DNA of 64,000 bases from Paenibacillus_F chitinolyticus_A (GTDB taxonomy: Bacteria; Bacillota; Bacilli; Paenibacillales; NBRC-103111), in NCBI RefSeq assembly GCF_045038035.1, contig NZ_CP173427.1, forward strand, positions 930,001 to 994,000, read 5' to 3'. Below are positions 16,291-23,488 of this stretch, piece after piece. Made by a program: the position numbers and the translations under genes. How positions within the stretch are numbered: the first letter of the stretch is position 1; every line of letters begins with the position of its first letter. The notes below the pieces were generated by a model. That model worked only from the letters and a program-made list of their open reading frames with translations. It was not told the origin of the DNA and made no database searches.

Positions 16291-16623
16291 AAGTATCCAG
16301 GGAAGAAGCATTATAAGGGACCGAACAAAGGGCAGCTTTCCGGCAATCCACTCGGCAAGAATCCAGGTGACGTCTGGTGCGTTCCTAATGTGAAGCACAA
16401 TCATCCTGAAAAAACAGATCATGAATGCCAATTTCCGCTTGATTTGATTCGTCCTCTGATGAAGGCTTTATCTAATCCGGGAAATGTCGTCCTTGATCCA
16501 TTTATGGGTTCAGGGACGGTTGCGGTAGGGGCTGTCGAGTTATCACGTTCCTATATCGGTTTCGAGTTGCTGGCCAAGAACGTGGAGATCGCGAAGCAGC
16601 GTATTGCAGCATTGCAAAAATGA
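16291..16623 (+). pseudogene. DNA (N4/N6) methyltransferase, C-terminal fragment
   Basis: About 110 codons encoding the C-terminal half of a beta-class DNA methylase: SGNPLGKNPGDVWCVPNVKH, HPEKTDHECQFPLDLI, then the SAM-binding motif LDPFMGSGTVAVGA and a helix ending AKQRIAALQK. The catalytic DPPY-type half is missing and a TAG precedes the frame at 16288, so this is a 5'-truncated remnant. An ATG-like start does not fall before residue 30 of the fragment. Such methylases accompany restriction systems or phages; neither partner is here. Confidence 0.75.
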
Positions 16624-16633
16624 ATCGGCTATG

Positions 16634-16656
16634 AGGACCTGCTTTGTGCAGGTCCT
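16634..16656 (+). terminator. Palindromic terminator abutting the IS left end
   Basis: AGGACCTGC, loop TTTGT, GCAGGTCCT, directly followed by the first base of the IS at 16657. Probably the former terminator of the methylase gene and an earlier IS target. Confidence 0.75.
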
Positions 16657-18102
16657 TCAGATTGCAGACAAACTCCCTTGTTTCCATCGGAACCAAGGGA
16701 GTTTGTTCATCTTTTCAGCTAACAGGAGCAGAAATATAGTGGAGGTAGACCTGCCACCACCCAGCCTCCAGAGCCAGGTGGCTAACTTTTTGAGGTTCAT
16801 GCAAGCGAAAACGAGCATCGCCTGCATCGAAACTTTACGTAATCCCCGTAAAGTCGTCCATCGCATGCCATGCTTTTCTTTCATATCCGCAAAAACGCGC
16901 TCGATCGTTTCTTTGCGCCGAGCATAAATTGCCTTGTTCTCCGTCGTATGCCGCAGGTGATCTGCTTCCTCCACATAAGCGGCCCAAATATGCCGGCTGA
17001 TCCGCTTGATGTGGTCCTTACTTTCTGTGCACTGGCTCAGGAAGGGACAACGGCGGCAGACCTCCGGGTTGAAGCGGTACATCCTGTACCCGTCCCGGTT
17101 GGTGAGTTCGTACGAAAGCATCTCGTGATTCGGACAAATATACCCCTCATAGTATTCGTCATAGACGTACTCGTGTTTTTTGAAAAATCCATCCTTCGTA
17201 TGCGGCCGGGTATACGGCATGACCGGACGAATCTGCTCGTCCAGCAAAAGCTTGCTGATGTAAGGCGTTTTGTATCCGGCGTCTACCGCTACCGCCCGCG
17301 GCTTCCCGGCGATGTCCTCCGCCTTTCTCAGCACGTCCTCGAACACGCGGCTGTCATGCACGTTTCCCGGTGTGACCTGCGCGACCACGACGAATCCGTT
17401 CCGGTCGCAAGCCGCATGAAACGTGTAGGCGAAGACCCGTTCTTTTTCGCCTTTGACAAACAGGCCGCTTTCCGGATCGGTGGTGCTCACCTTCACCTCC
17501 TTTTCTTTCGGTTCAGGCTTTTTTCCAAGCGGCTTCTTTCCGTGGACGATCCGGTCCTGGTTGATCTCTTTCTCCAGCAGGTCCTGGTAGTTCTTGCTTT
17601 GCTCGCGTACAAGCGTCTTCACATACCGGTTTTTGTTCGCACTGGCATTGACATGGGTCGCGTCGATGAACAGAATGTCCGGTTCCACGAAACCGAGCTG
17701 CACGGCCTTCTCCAGGATGCGCGCAAAGATTGACTCGAAGATGTCCGTGTCCCGAAACCGGCGCACATAATTCTTACCGAAGGTCGTGAAATGAGGAATG
17801 GGCTGGGTAAAGTCGTAGCCGATAAACCAGCGGTAGGCGATGTTTGTTTCGATTTCTTTGATCGTCTGGCGCATGGAGCGAATACCAAACAGATACTGGA
17901 TAAGAACAAGTTTGATGAGCACAACGGGATCTACGCTAGGACGTCCCGTCTGCGAGCTGTATGTATCTTGGACGAGATCGTAAATGAAAGAGAAGTCGAT
18001 CGCCTTTTCGATTTGACGAACCAGATGATTTTTGGGGACGAGTTCATCCAATGAATGAACGGAGACCTGGAAACGGCCCTCGGAATTGTTTTTGCTTAGC
18101 AT
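16657..18102 (-). CDS. IS1182-family transposase
   Basis: A full-length 481-residue DDE transposase. N-terminal DUF772-like region (DELVPKNHLVRQIEKAID, GRPSVDPVVLIKLVLIQYL), central catalytic Asp in DILFIDATHVNASA, second Asp in AVAVDAGYKTP, catalytic Glu in RKETIERVFADMKEKHG. A Cys-rich segment (CPNHEM ... CRRCPFLSQC) resembles a zinc-binding insertion common in this family. ATG at 18102 preceded by GGAGAGGTG. No frameshift or internal stop, so the element may still be active. The last 15 or so codons are encoded by the end hairpin. Confidence 0.93.
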   Translation of the reverse strand: MLSKNNSEGRFQVSVHSLDELVPKNHLVRQIEKAIDFSFIYDLVQDTYSSQTGRPSVDPVVLIKLVLIQYLFGIRSMRQTIKEIETNIAYRWFIGYDFTQPIPHFTTFGKNYVRRFRDTDIFESIFARILEKAVQLGFVEPDILFIDATHVNASANKNRYVKTLVREQSKNYQDLLEKEINQDRIVHGKKPLGKKPEPKEKEVKVSTTDPESGLFVKGEKERVFAYTFHAACDRNGFVVVAQVTPGNVHDSRVFEDVLRKAEDIAGKPRAVAVDAGYKTPYISKLLLDEQIRPVMPYTRPHTKDGFFKKHEYVYDEYYEGYICPNHEMLSYELTNRDGYRMYRFNPEVCRRCPFLSQCTESKDHIKRISRHIWAAYVEEADHLRHTTENKAIYARRKETIERVFADMKEKHGMRWTTLRGLRKVSMQAMLVFACMNLKKLATWLWRLGGGRSTSTIFLLLLAEKMNKLPWFRWKQGSLSAI

Positions 18103-18179
18103 GTTTTTTCACCTCTCCTCATTACTTCCACAAAAAAGCCTGTAGACCTGCTCCGAATGGAACTTTGTCTACAGGCTGA
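16657..18179 (-). mobile_element. IS1182-family insertion sequence
   Basis: 1523 bp, one transposase gene. Terminal repeats TCAGATTGCAGACAAACTCC and (reverse complement of the right end) TCAGCCTGTAGACAAAGTTCC. Each end also has a subterminal hairpin: ACAAACTCCCTTG pairs with its inverted copy ending at about 16706, and AGCCTGTAGAC (about 18137) pairs with GTCTACAGGCT ending at 18177. The TGA stop of the transposase is the TCA of the left end. Left and right flanking palindromes differ, so it is not a simple insertion at this site. Confidence 0.88.
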
Positions 18180-18200
18180 GGAACCTACGACGTAGGTTCC
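18180..18200. repeat. Right copy of 21-bp palindromic target duplication
   Basis: Identical to 12585-12605. It overlaps the last codons and TAG stop (18185-18187) of the exonuclease gene and is followed by TTTT. Confidence 0.9.
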
Positions 18201-18853
18201 TTTTGTGCGAACAGGGCCAGCTTTTCGAACGGATTGTTCGTGAAGCTGTCGCCGGTTTTGTACACGACCTCCGTCGTATACAAGGGAAGATCCCCGGCCT
18301 GATTCCGCTCCAGCACGAGCCGGTCGTGCAGATGGATGAACAGCTTAGCGGTATTCATCGCATCGTCCAGCGCCCGGTGATGGGAGCCGTCGAACGGGAT
18401 ATTCCAGTATTCGAGGGCGGTCTTGAGGCCCATCTGCTGCTGCTTCTCCTGCTGGACGAGTCCGGCCATAAGCTTTTGCAGGTTGTTATGGTTGCAGATC
18501 CAGTCGGTTTTGACGCCGTGCATCCGGCAGTCGCTGCCCAGCTGGATCAGGTCGTCGGGGCCCCACGCGCACAAATAGTAGTCTCCGTCCCCGATCCATT
18601 CCAGCAGACGTTCCAGTACGAGCGGCCAAGGTTCCGCCGATTGCAGCTCGCTTTGCTTAATGCCGGTCAGGGCCTGGGTGGAAGCGGAAATAACCGGAGA
18701 CCGGTCGGGTTTTACGAAGGACTGGAACGTGCCGGTAACGGCTGGTTTGCCGTCCGCGAATTCAACGGCCGCCGCTCCGATTTCGATAATTTCCGAAACA
18801 TGGATCTTTTTGCGGGTTACGGTCATCTCCAGATCATACACAATTACTTTCAA
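18185..18853 (-). CDS. DEDDh 3'-5' exonuclease (KapD-like)
   Basis: A 222-residue RNase T/DnaQ-fold exonuclease: motif I VYDLEMT near residue 5, motif II around LCAWGPDDLIQLG, motif III HRALDDAMNTA near residue 160. Same size and order as KapD/inhibitor-of-KinA-pathway proteins of Bacillus; KapD itself is assigned from resemblance only. The TTG at 18853 is 8 bases after AGGAGGT. The stop codon falls inside the target palindrome, yet the frame remains intact because the palindrome was duplicated. Immediately follows the MBL-fold gene (13-base gap), likely one transcript. Confidence 0.82.
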   Translation of the reverse strand: MKVIVYDLEMTVTRKKIHVSEIIEIGAAAVEFADGKPAVTGTFQSFVKPDRSPVISASTQALTGIKQSELQSAEPWPLVLERLLEWIGDGDYYLCAWGPDDLIQLGSDCRMHGVKTDWICNHNNLQKLMAGLVQQEKQQQMGLKTALEYWNIPFDGSHHRALDDAMNTAKLFIHLHDRLVLERNQAGDLPLYTTEVVYKTGDSFTNNPFEKLALFAQKEPTS

Positions 18854-18866
18854 AGAAACTCACCTC

Positions 18867-19616
18867 CTAGAGAGAAACCCTCATCATATCGTGTGCCAGC
18901 AACACGCCCGGTGTGCCGGTTTTTTTATATTGGGCTAAAACCTCTTCGTAAGGCTCGTCATCCGTGAGATGAATCGCAATCACTTGAGGGATCCGGTCGA
19001 CCGGATAGAAGGTCAGGATACCTTCCAGGCTGGTATGGATGCTCATGTCGCCCCGGGCCTGTGTCGCTTCGTGGATCAGAACATCTATCCTTGGCTGGCT
19101 GCGTATCCATTCGCTCGGCGCCGTGTCCGCCGAATAGACGAGCACCTTGTCCCCGCATGCGACCCGGATGCCCGATGTGGAGCCGGAATGCAGGCTCGTG
19201 AAGACGGAGACCGTCATATCACCCTGCACGAACAAGGTTCCGGGCTCTGTGCAGTCGAACGGCTGCACCTTGATCTCGAAGCCGATGGGCCACTCGTCGG
19301 TCCGGTACGCGCGGAGAATATCGCCGAGCTGGTCCTGATGATCCTGCGGGCAGCAGATGATAAGCGGCTCTTTTCTTTTGCCGAGCCACATGCCCCAGAG
19401 CAAAGAAGGGAGACCGAAAATATGGTCGATGTGGAAATGAGTAAGAATGACCCCTCGGATGGTTTGCAGCGGGATTTCAGCCTGCTTCAGCTTGCCGAGC
19501 GGATTGCCGCCCACGTCTATCATCCAATTGCCTTCTTCATGCTGAAGAAGCAGGTAAGTGTTGTCCCTTTCCCTGCTTCCCGAAGCGCTGGCACTTCCTA
19601 ATATAAGAACGTCCAC
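18867..19616 (-). CDS. Metallo-beta-lactamase-fold hydrolase
   Basis: A 249-residue MBL-fold protein of RNase Z-like shape. Metal motif THFHIDHIFG near residue 59, a further conserved His in TSLHSGSTSG, Asp in LVYSADTAPS, and a C-terminal His in VIAIHLTDD. Starts MDVLILGSASASG, the usual first strand of this group. The GTG at 19616 is 8 bases after GGAGG. Precedes the exonuclease gene; two nucleases in one unit would fit RNA processing or turnover, but substrate is unknown. Confidence 0.82.
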   Translation of the reverse strand: MDVLILGSASASGSRERDNTYLLLQHEEGNWMIDVGGNPLGKLKQAEIPLQTIRGVILTHFHIDHIFGLPSLLWGMWLGKRKEPLIICCPQDHQDQLGDILRAYRTDEWPIGFEIKVQPFDCTEPGTLFVQGDMTVSVFTSLHSGSTSGIRVACGDKVLVYSADTAPSEWIRSQPRIDVLIHEATQARGDMSIHTSLEGILTFYPVDRIPQVIAIHLTDDEPYEEVLAQYKKTGTPGVLLAHDMMRVSL

Positions 19617-19836
19617 GGTGTTTTCCTCCGATCTGTTTGTCCCAAGTACTTATAAATGTATCGGCAATCGGCGGAATGTGCAAGAAAATCCTTGGAGGGG
19701 CGCCGTTTTCGGCCGTTCGGCCCTCATAACGGCTTTTACGAAAGATAAATTGCGGCTTTCTGCCGTCAGGTGTTTTGACGCTCCCAACAAAATGGTAAGC
19801 TTAGAACAAACGGAACCGCTAAGACGGAGGCTGCGT

Positions 19837-19999
19837 ATGACCCATTATAACAAACTCGTTCGGGATAATCGGGATAAAATACCGGCAATCATCCGGGAAA
19901 ACGGAAGAACTGGAGGCTTTGCGCAGGCGGAGAGCGGACAAGCGCGGAGGGTTCCGGGACAGGATTTATCTGCTGAAAACGGAAGAAACGGAGAAATAG
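19837..19999 (+). pseudogene. MazG-like nucleotide pyrophosphohydrolase, internally deleted
   Basis: The ATG at 19837 (GGAGG 6 bases upstream) opens a frame with the family start THYNKLVRD and KIPAIIRENG. In the next frame the family C-terminus follows at once (ELEALRRRRADKRGGFRDRI, ending TEK-TAG at 19997). Roughly 55-60 codons containing the catalytic EExxE helix region are missing and the join is out of frame. The open frame continues to 20028 as nonsense. Recognition rests on the two well-conserved termini. Confidence 0.7.
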
Positions 20000-20060
20000 A
20001 AGTCCGTACAGCGATGTTTGTCGAATAAAATCGTGCTTTGTCATTTATTTTTCCGAATAG

Positions 20061-20090
20061 GCAGGAAATATGAGTGTATTTGGCGAATTT
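20061..20090 (+). promoter_or_regulatory. SigH-type promoter of the orphan kinase gene
   Basis: GCAGGAAAT (20061-20069), 12-base spacer, GGCGAATTT (20082-20090). This matches the Bacillus SigH consensus RNAGGAWWW-N11/12-RNNGAATWW at every defined position. Lies 65 bases before the kinase start codon. SigH drives early sporulation and transition-state genes including kinA. Confidence 0.7.
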
Positions 20091-20154
20091 TGTCATCTTA
20101 AGTACTCCGGCATAAGACTATCCTTTTCTATTTTTCTTCAGAGGTGCATACATA

Positions 20155-22059
20155 ATGACTAAATCAAGAGCAACGGCGTTCCTGGCATTCGTGTTTGCCG
20201 GGATCGTACTGCTTACCCTGTTGTTCGTGCCGGCCACGGCGCGGGGGCAATCTCCCTTGGATACGATTAAAATTACCGAATGGGCATACAAATGGGACAG
20301 TCAGGGGACTGGCTATGACGGGACACGGACTCCGGCCGGAACAGACGGATGGACGCCCGCCAACGAGAAGGGGGACATGCCGGTCAAGCCCGAGGGCGTT
20401 ACCGCACTCTGGGTGAAAATCGAACTGCCTCGGCTGGAGTGGGACGAGCCGGGCATGCTGATCGGCAAATTGTACGGTCACCGCATCGAAGTATTTACGG
20501 ATGAACGCAGAATCTACAAAGCGGGACACGCGTACGTGTACGACAAGAACCGGCTGCTGATTCCGCTCAGTGCCAAAGAATCCGGCAAAACGGTTTATAT
20601 TCATATCGAGACGGACAGCGACAGGATCGGACTCCAGAAAAACGTGAAAATCGGAGATTATCAGGCGCTGCTTCCCGGCTATGTCAAAGCGAATCTGACC
20701 GATGTTTTGCTGGGCTGCGCCTTCGTGTTCATTGCCCTCCTGATGCTGATCTGCACGGTATTTCTGAACCGGGGGCAGCTTGCCAAATGGCTCTCGCTCA
20801 GTCTGGTCATTCTGGCCATCGGGATGCTTATGATCGGGTCTTCCCAGTTTACGTATACGTTTTTTGAAGACCAGGGCAAGTGGGTCGAAAGTTTGTTTGA
20901 CCTGGCGCTGCTTGTGTTTTTGCCGACGTTGACTCTGTATTTCGAACAAATATTAGGTCACGGGACCTGGTCGATGTTGACGAGGTACCGCTGGTTCCAG
21001 ATCGGATTCTCGGTTCTCTGCGTTTTGTTCCAGCTGGTGAATCACCTGGCCTCCTACCGGTACGACAAAGCCTATTATTTTGTCACCGTTATGCTGCTGG
21101 GGCTTACGATGCTGATCCAATTCGTGCTGCTCATCGGAATGGCTATCACGCATGCGGTCAAGGGCAGCAAGGACGGGATAACCCTAACGACGGGAATCGG
21201 TCTTTTCGCGGCATCCGGAATCGTCGACCTGCTCGTATTCTATGTCAAAAACGAACAGTACGAATTTATTTACTGGAAGTTTGGAATCGTATGCTTCGTG
21301 ACCTCGCTGATCATAATTCTCGGCAGGGGATTTGCCCGCGATCACGAGAAAATCGTGAGGTATTCCAAGGAACTGGTGATGTACAACAATGAGCTGCAGC
21401 GGGCGGAAAAAATGGAGATCATAAGCGACCTCGCCGCCTCCGTGGCTCATGAGGTGCGCAACCCTCTGCAGGTGACGAGAGGTTTCCTTCAATTGGCCGC
21501 GGAGAAGCTGGGCCAGAAGGAAAAAGGGTACATGAACATGGCGATCGAGGAACTCGACCGGGCTTCCAACATCATTACGGATTTCCTTACGTTCGCGAAG
21601 CCGCAATTGGAACATATCACGTCACTGAACATCTGCCAGGAATTGAAGCAAATCGAAGGCATTCTGGTTCCGCTGGCTAATCTTCAAGGCGGTGAAATTA
21701 CGCTGGAGGTGCCGGAGGATCTGTACATCGAGGGCAATTCTTCGAAATTCAAACAGGCGTTTATTAACATCATTAAGAATAGTATCGAGGCATTGGACGG
21801 GCAGGGGCAGATCCAGATCCGGGCGTACAAAGAGAAGAATGAAGTGTGGATTCATATCCGGGATAACGGGGAGGGAATGGAAACAAAAGAGCTCTCCAAA
21901 CTTGGAGAGCCGTACTTTTCAACGAAAACCAAGGGGACTGGCCTGGGTCTTATGGTCACCTTCCGGATCATCGAGGTCATGCATGGCCGTCTGGAATTTA
22001 AGAGCGAGAAAGGTGTCGGCACTGAAGCGATCGTCCGGTTTCCTTCAATACCCGGCTAG
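20155..22059 (+). CDS. Orphan membrane sensor histidine kinase
   Basis: 634 residues. Signal-type helix (about 8-28), an extracellular beta-rich domain (about 30-180; WVKIELPRLEW, VYIHIETDSD), seven hydrophobic segments (about 184-400), then a cytoplasmic kinase: H-box SVAHEVRNPLQVTRG (His near 431), N-box FINIIKNSIEAL, G1 DNGEGM, F/G2 GEPYFSTKTKGTGLGL. The 7TM-with-extracellular-domain plan recalls 7TMR-DISM kinases, and the kinase core resembles Kin-type sporulation kinases. No response regulator is adjacent. ATG at 20155 after AGAGGTG. With a SigH promoter it is a candidate phosphorelay kinase; it also converges on the peptide gene at 22075, a possible ligand. Confidence 0.88.
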   Translation: MTKSRATAFLAFVFAGIVLLTLLFVPATARGQSPLDTIKITEWAYKWDSQGTGYDGTRTPAGTDGWTPANEKGDMPVKPEGVTALWVKIELPRLEWDEPGMLIGKLYGHRIEVFTDERRIYKAGHAYVYDKNRLLIPLSAKESGKTVYIHIETDSDRIGLQKNVKIGDYQALLPGYVKANLTDVLLGCAFVFIALLMLICTVFLNRGQLAKWLSLSLVILAIGMLMIGSSQFTYTFFEDQGKWVESLFDLALLVFLPTLTLYFEQILGHGTWSMLTRYRWFQIGFSVLCVLFQLVNHLASYRYDKAYYFVTVMLLGLTMLIQFVLLIGMAITHAVKGSKDGITLTTGIGLFAASGIVDLLVFYVKNEQYEFIYWKFGIVCFVTSLIIILGRGFARDHEKIVRYSKELVMYNNELQRAEKMEIISDLAASVAHEVRNPLQVTRGFLQLAAEKLGQKEKGYMNMAIEELDRASNIITDFLTFAKPQLEHITSLNICQELKQIEGILVPLANLQGGEITLEVPEDLYIEGNSSKFKQAFINIIKNSIEALDGQGQIQIRAYKEKNEVWIHIRDNGEGMETKELSKLGEPYFSTKTKGTGLGLMVTFRIIEVMHGRLEFKSEKGVGTEAIVRFPSIPG

Positions 22060-22074
22060 CCGTTTTGTAGGGGA

Positions 22075-22314
22075 TTACCAGACGCTGTTCGCGTCGGATT
22101 TGGCGCTTAGTACTTCAGCCGGATTCGGAGGAATCACGAGAAAGTACTGGCCCGGAGCTTCATCCAGAACTTTGACATCCGCCGATTCCGGCAGCTCGAT
22201 ATCAAAGGCTTCTTTTAAGGCACCTCTAGGGTCGTTCATCAACGCTTTCTTGAATTCCGGGTCCGCCCAAGCTTTCTCAATGATTTGATTTTTCAAGATC
22301 TCTTCTGCTGACAC
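22075..22314 (-). CDS. NHLP-type (nitrile-hydratase-like leader) RiPP precursor peptide
   Basis: A 79-residue peptide. Residues about 5-63 match the NHLP leader pattern: AWADPEFKKALMNDPRGALK, then IELPESADVKVLDE and the hydrophobic end YFLVIPP. A 16-residue tail follows (starts NPAEVL, ends ANSVW) with no Cys and a terminal Trp. NHLP leaders normally direct modification of ribosomal peptides. The GTG at 22314 is about 8 bases after AAAGGA; the ATG three codons earlier touches that site. Lies 71 bases after the isoprenoid-synthase-like gene, with its own promoter between. No GG or other obvious cleavage site and no transporter or peptidase nearby. Confidence 0.8.
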   Translation of the reverse strand: MSAEEILKNQIIEKAWADPEFKKALMNDPRGALKEAFDIELPESADVKVLDEAPGQYFLVIPPNPAEVLSAKSDANSVW

Positions 22315-22356
22315 AAGGCTCATCCTTTCAAAGTAAAGGGATCATATTCCGCCCTG

Positions 22357-22386
22357 AGTATAGCATGGGCATAGGTCTAATGTCAT
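22357..22386 (-). promoter_or_regulatory. Internal promoter for the peptide gene
   Basis: Minus strand ATGACA (22381-22386), 18-base spacer, TATACT (22357-22362). It begins at the stop codon of the enzyme gene and would give a leader of about 36 bases. Would let the peptide be made in excess of the enzyme. Confidence 0.5.
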
Positions 22387-23327
22387 TAAGATTTGTTTCT
22401 TTTTGACAGTAAGTAGGCAAATCCTCCTAGTTCCAAAAGTCCCCTTTCTTTGTCAATCCGAGAAGCTTCCGCCAAGAGGTCATCCAACAGGGATTGATGA
22501 AAGGCGTCCATATGCGGGGCATGGAACAAGCCGATCCGGGCGCCGGCGGAGGCCGATGCGGCCTCGGCATAATCGCGCAGGCAGCCGTGAATGAACACGG
22601 CTTGTTTGACGTTGTCTTCCGTAAGCGGCTCCCCCGGCTTCAGGCCTATTCGCGCCCGGATCAGAGAGAGGAGGCAATTGTAGCTGCCCGTCTCCAGGTC
22701 TTCCCGCCAGTCGGCCCAGTCATCGGCCATTTGCAGGGCCAGCAGCGTATGATCCGTCTGCCGCGAGAACGGCCCGATCAGCTCCTCCTGACCGCATAAC
22801 AGCAGGACGCCCGTACTTGCCAGCTTGACGGGAGCGGCTTTATACGCGATGCGGACCGGGTCTTTGCGGAAATAATCCGCTTCGTTCTCCTTGGCGACGC
22901 ATTCCGCCCACTGCCGCAGGTAGGTGTCCGCGTATGCCCAAAAAGGGGAGTCCTCAGGAAAACACTCCCGGTAGAGGTGGGAATATTCCGCTTGAAACAG
23001 ATTCGAGAGGGGCAGCATCAGCCGGCGCTCGTCCGCTCCCGTATCCGTGTCCATGAAATCGTCCTGGACGAAAAAATGAAGCATGACGAACACATTGGCT
23101 AACGAAAGCGTTCGGTACGTATCGGAAGGGAGCTTGGTCTGTTCCCTCAGCCAGAACGGCAGCAGATAGCAGATGTAGTTTTTCGTGCTGTCTTTTTTCA
23201 GGGGATGAAATTTGTCCAGATAGGCCAGACCGGCCGTATGCAGCGGAGCCGGAAATGCGCCGACCCGGCGTACCGCCTCATTGAAAACGAGCTCCAGCTC
23301 GTCTTTGTAATCCGTGAACCATCTCAT
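22386..23327 (-). CDS. Class I isoprenoid-synthase-fold enzyme
   Basis: About 313 residues, all-helical. Two Asp-rich motifs of trans-prenyltransferases and class I terpene synthases are present: first LHFFVQDDFMDTDTG (DDxxD at 89-93), second LQMADDWADWREDLETG (DDxxD at 202-206), with the expected spacing of about 110 residues. These bind Mg2+ and diphosphate. It is not a canonical polyprenyl synthase: chain-length and flanking motifs are not recognisable. The ATG at 23327 follows AGGTGG. Own SigA promoter; followed by the NHLP peptide. ComQ, the Trp prenyltransferase for ComX, has the same fold and gene order, but sequence similarity to ComQ is not evident by eye. Confidence 0.75.
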   Translation of the reverse strand: MRWFTDYKDELELVFNEAVRRVGAFPAPLHTAGLAYLDKFHPLKKDSTKNYICYLLPFWLREQTKLPSDTYRTLSLANVFVMLHFFVQDDFMDTDTGADERRLMLPLSNLFQAEYSHLYRECFPEDSPFWAYADTYLRQWAECVAKENEADYFRKDPVRIAYKAAPVKLASTGVLLLCGQEELIGPFSRQTDHTLLALQMADDWADWREDLETGSYNCLLSLIRARIGLKPGEPLTEDNVKQAVFIHGCLRDYAEAASASAGARIGLFHAPHMDAFHQSLLDDLLAEASRIDKERGLLELGGFAYLLSKRNKS

Positions 23328-23360
23328 ACGGGCCACCTGCCTCTTCTTCGTTCTTTTTCA

Positions 23361-23389
23361 AGTATAGGTCACAGGTACTAGACCGGCAA
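23361..23389 (-). promoter_or_regulatory. SigA-type promoter of the isoprenoid-enzyme/peptide operon
   Basis: Minus strand TTGCCG (23384-23389), 17-base spacer, TATACT (23361-23366), about 34 bases before the enzyme start. Confidence 0.55.
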
Positions 23390-23424
23390 GATACGCCGTT
23401 TTCTCATTTGTGCAAAAAATGAAC

Positions 23425-23452
23425 TCAACTCTTCTCCCTCTTCCTCCGATAA
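23425..23452 (+). promoter_or_regulatory. SigD-type promoter of the chemoreceptor gene
   Basis: TCAA (23425-23428), 16-base gap, TCCGATAA (23445-23452), close to the SigD consensus TAAA-N14/16-GCCGATAW and 36 bases before the chemoreceptor start. Fits the motility regulon. Confidence 0.5.
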
Positions 23453-23488
23453 ATAAAAAGCTGACATACATAACAGGAGGAGAAGCAG

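Larger units (their letters stand above)
12606..18179. mobile_element. 5.57-kb composite mobile unit mobilised with an IS1182-family IS
   Basis: Bounded by ends TCAGATTGCAGACAAA at the left and, in reverse complement, TCAGCCTGTAGACAAA at the right (16 of the first 21 bases match), and flanked by identical 21-bp palindromes. Contents in order: a 61-bp inverted-repeat mini-element, a decayed SLH-protein gene, an AT-rich pair of exported-protein genes, a decayed stretch with an IS21-like end, a frameshifted CD3324-like gene, a 5'-truncated DNA methylase, and an intact IS (16657-18179). The single flanking duplication indicates the whole unit entered this terminator, by one-ended use of an extra IS end or by recombination between IS copies. 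Both histories are inference. Confidence 0.75.

Noticed and set aside
22386..23327. Calling the enzyme ComQ or a polyprenyl synthase outright
   Set aside because: Only the two Asp-rich motifs and fold are evident; flanking motifs of ComQ and FPP synthases are not recognisable.
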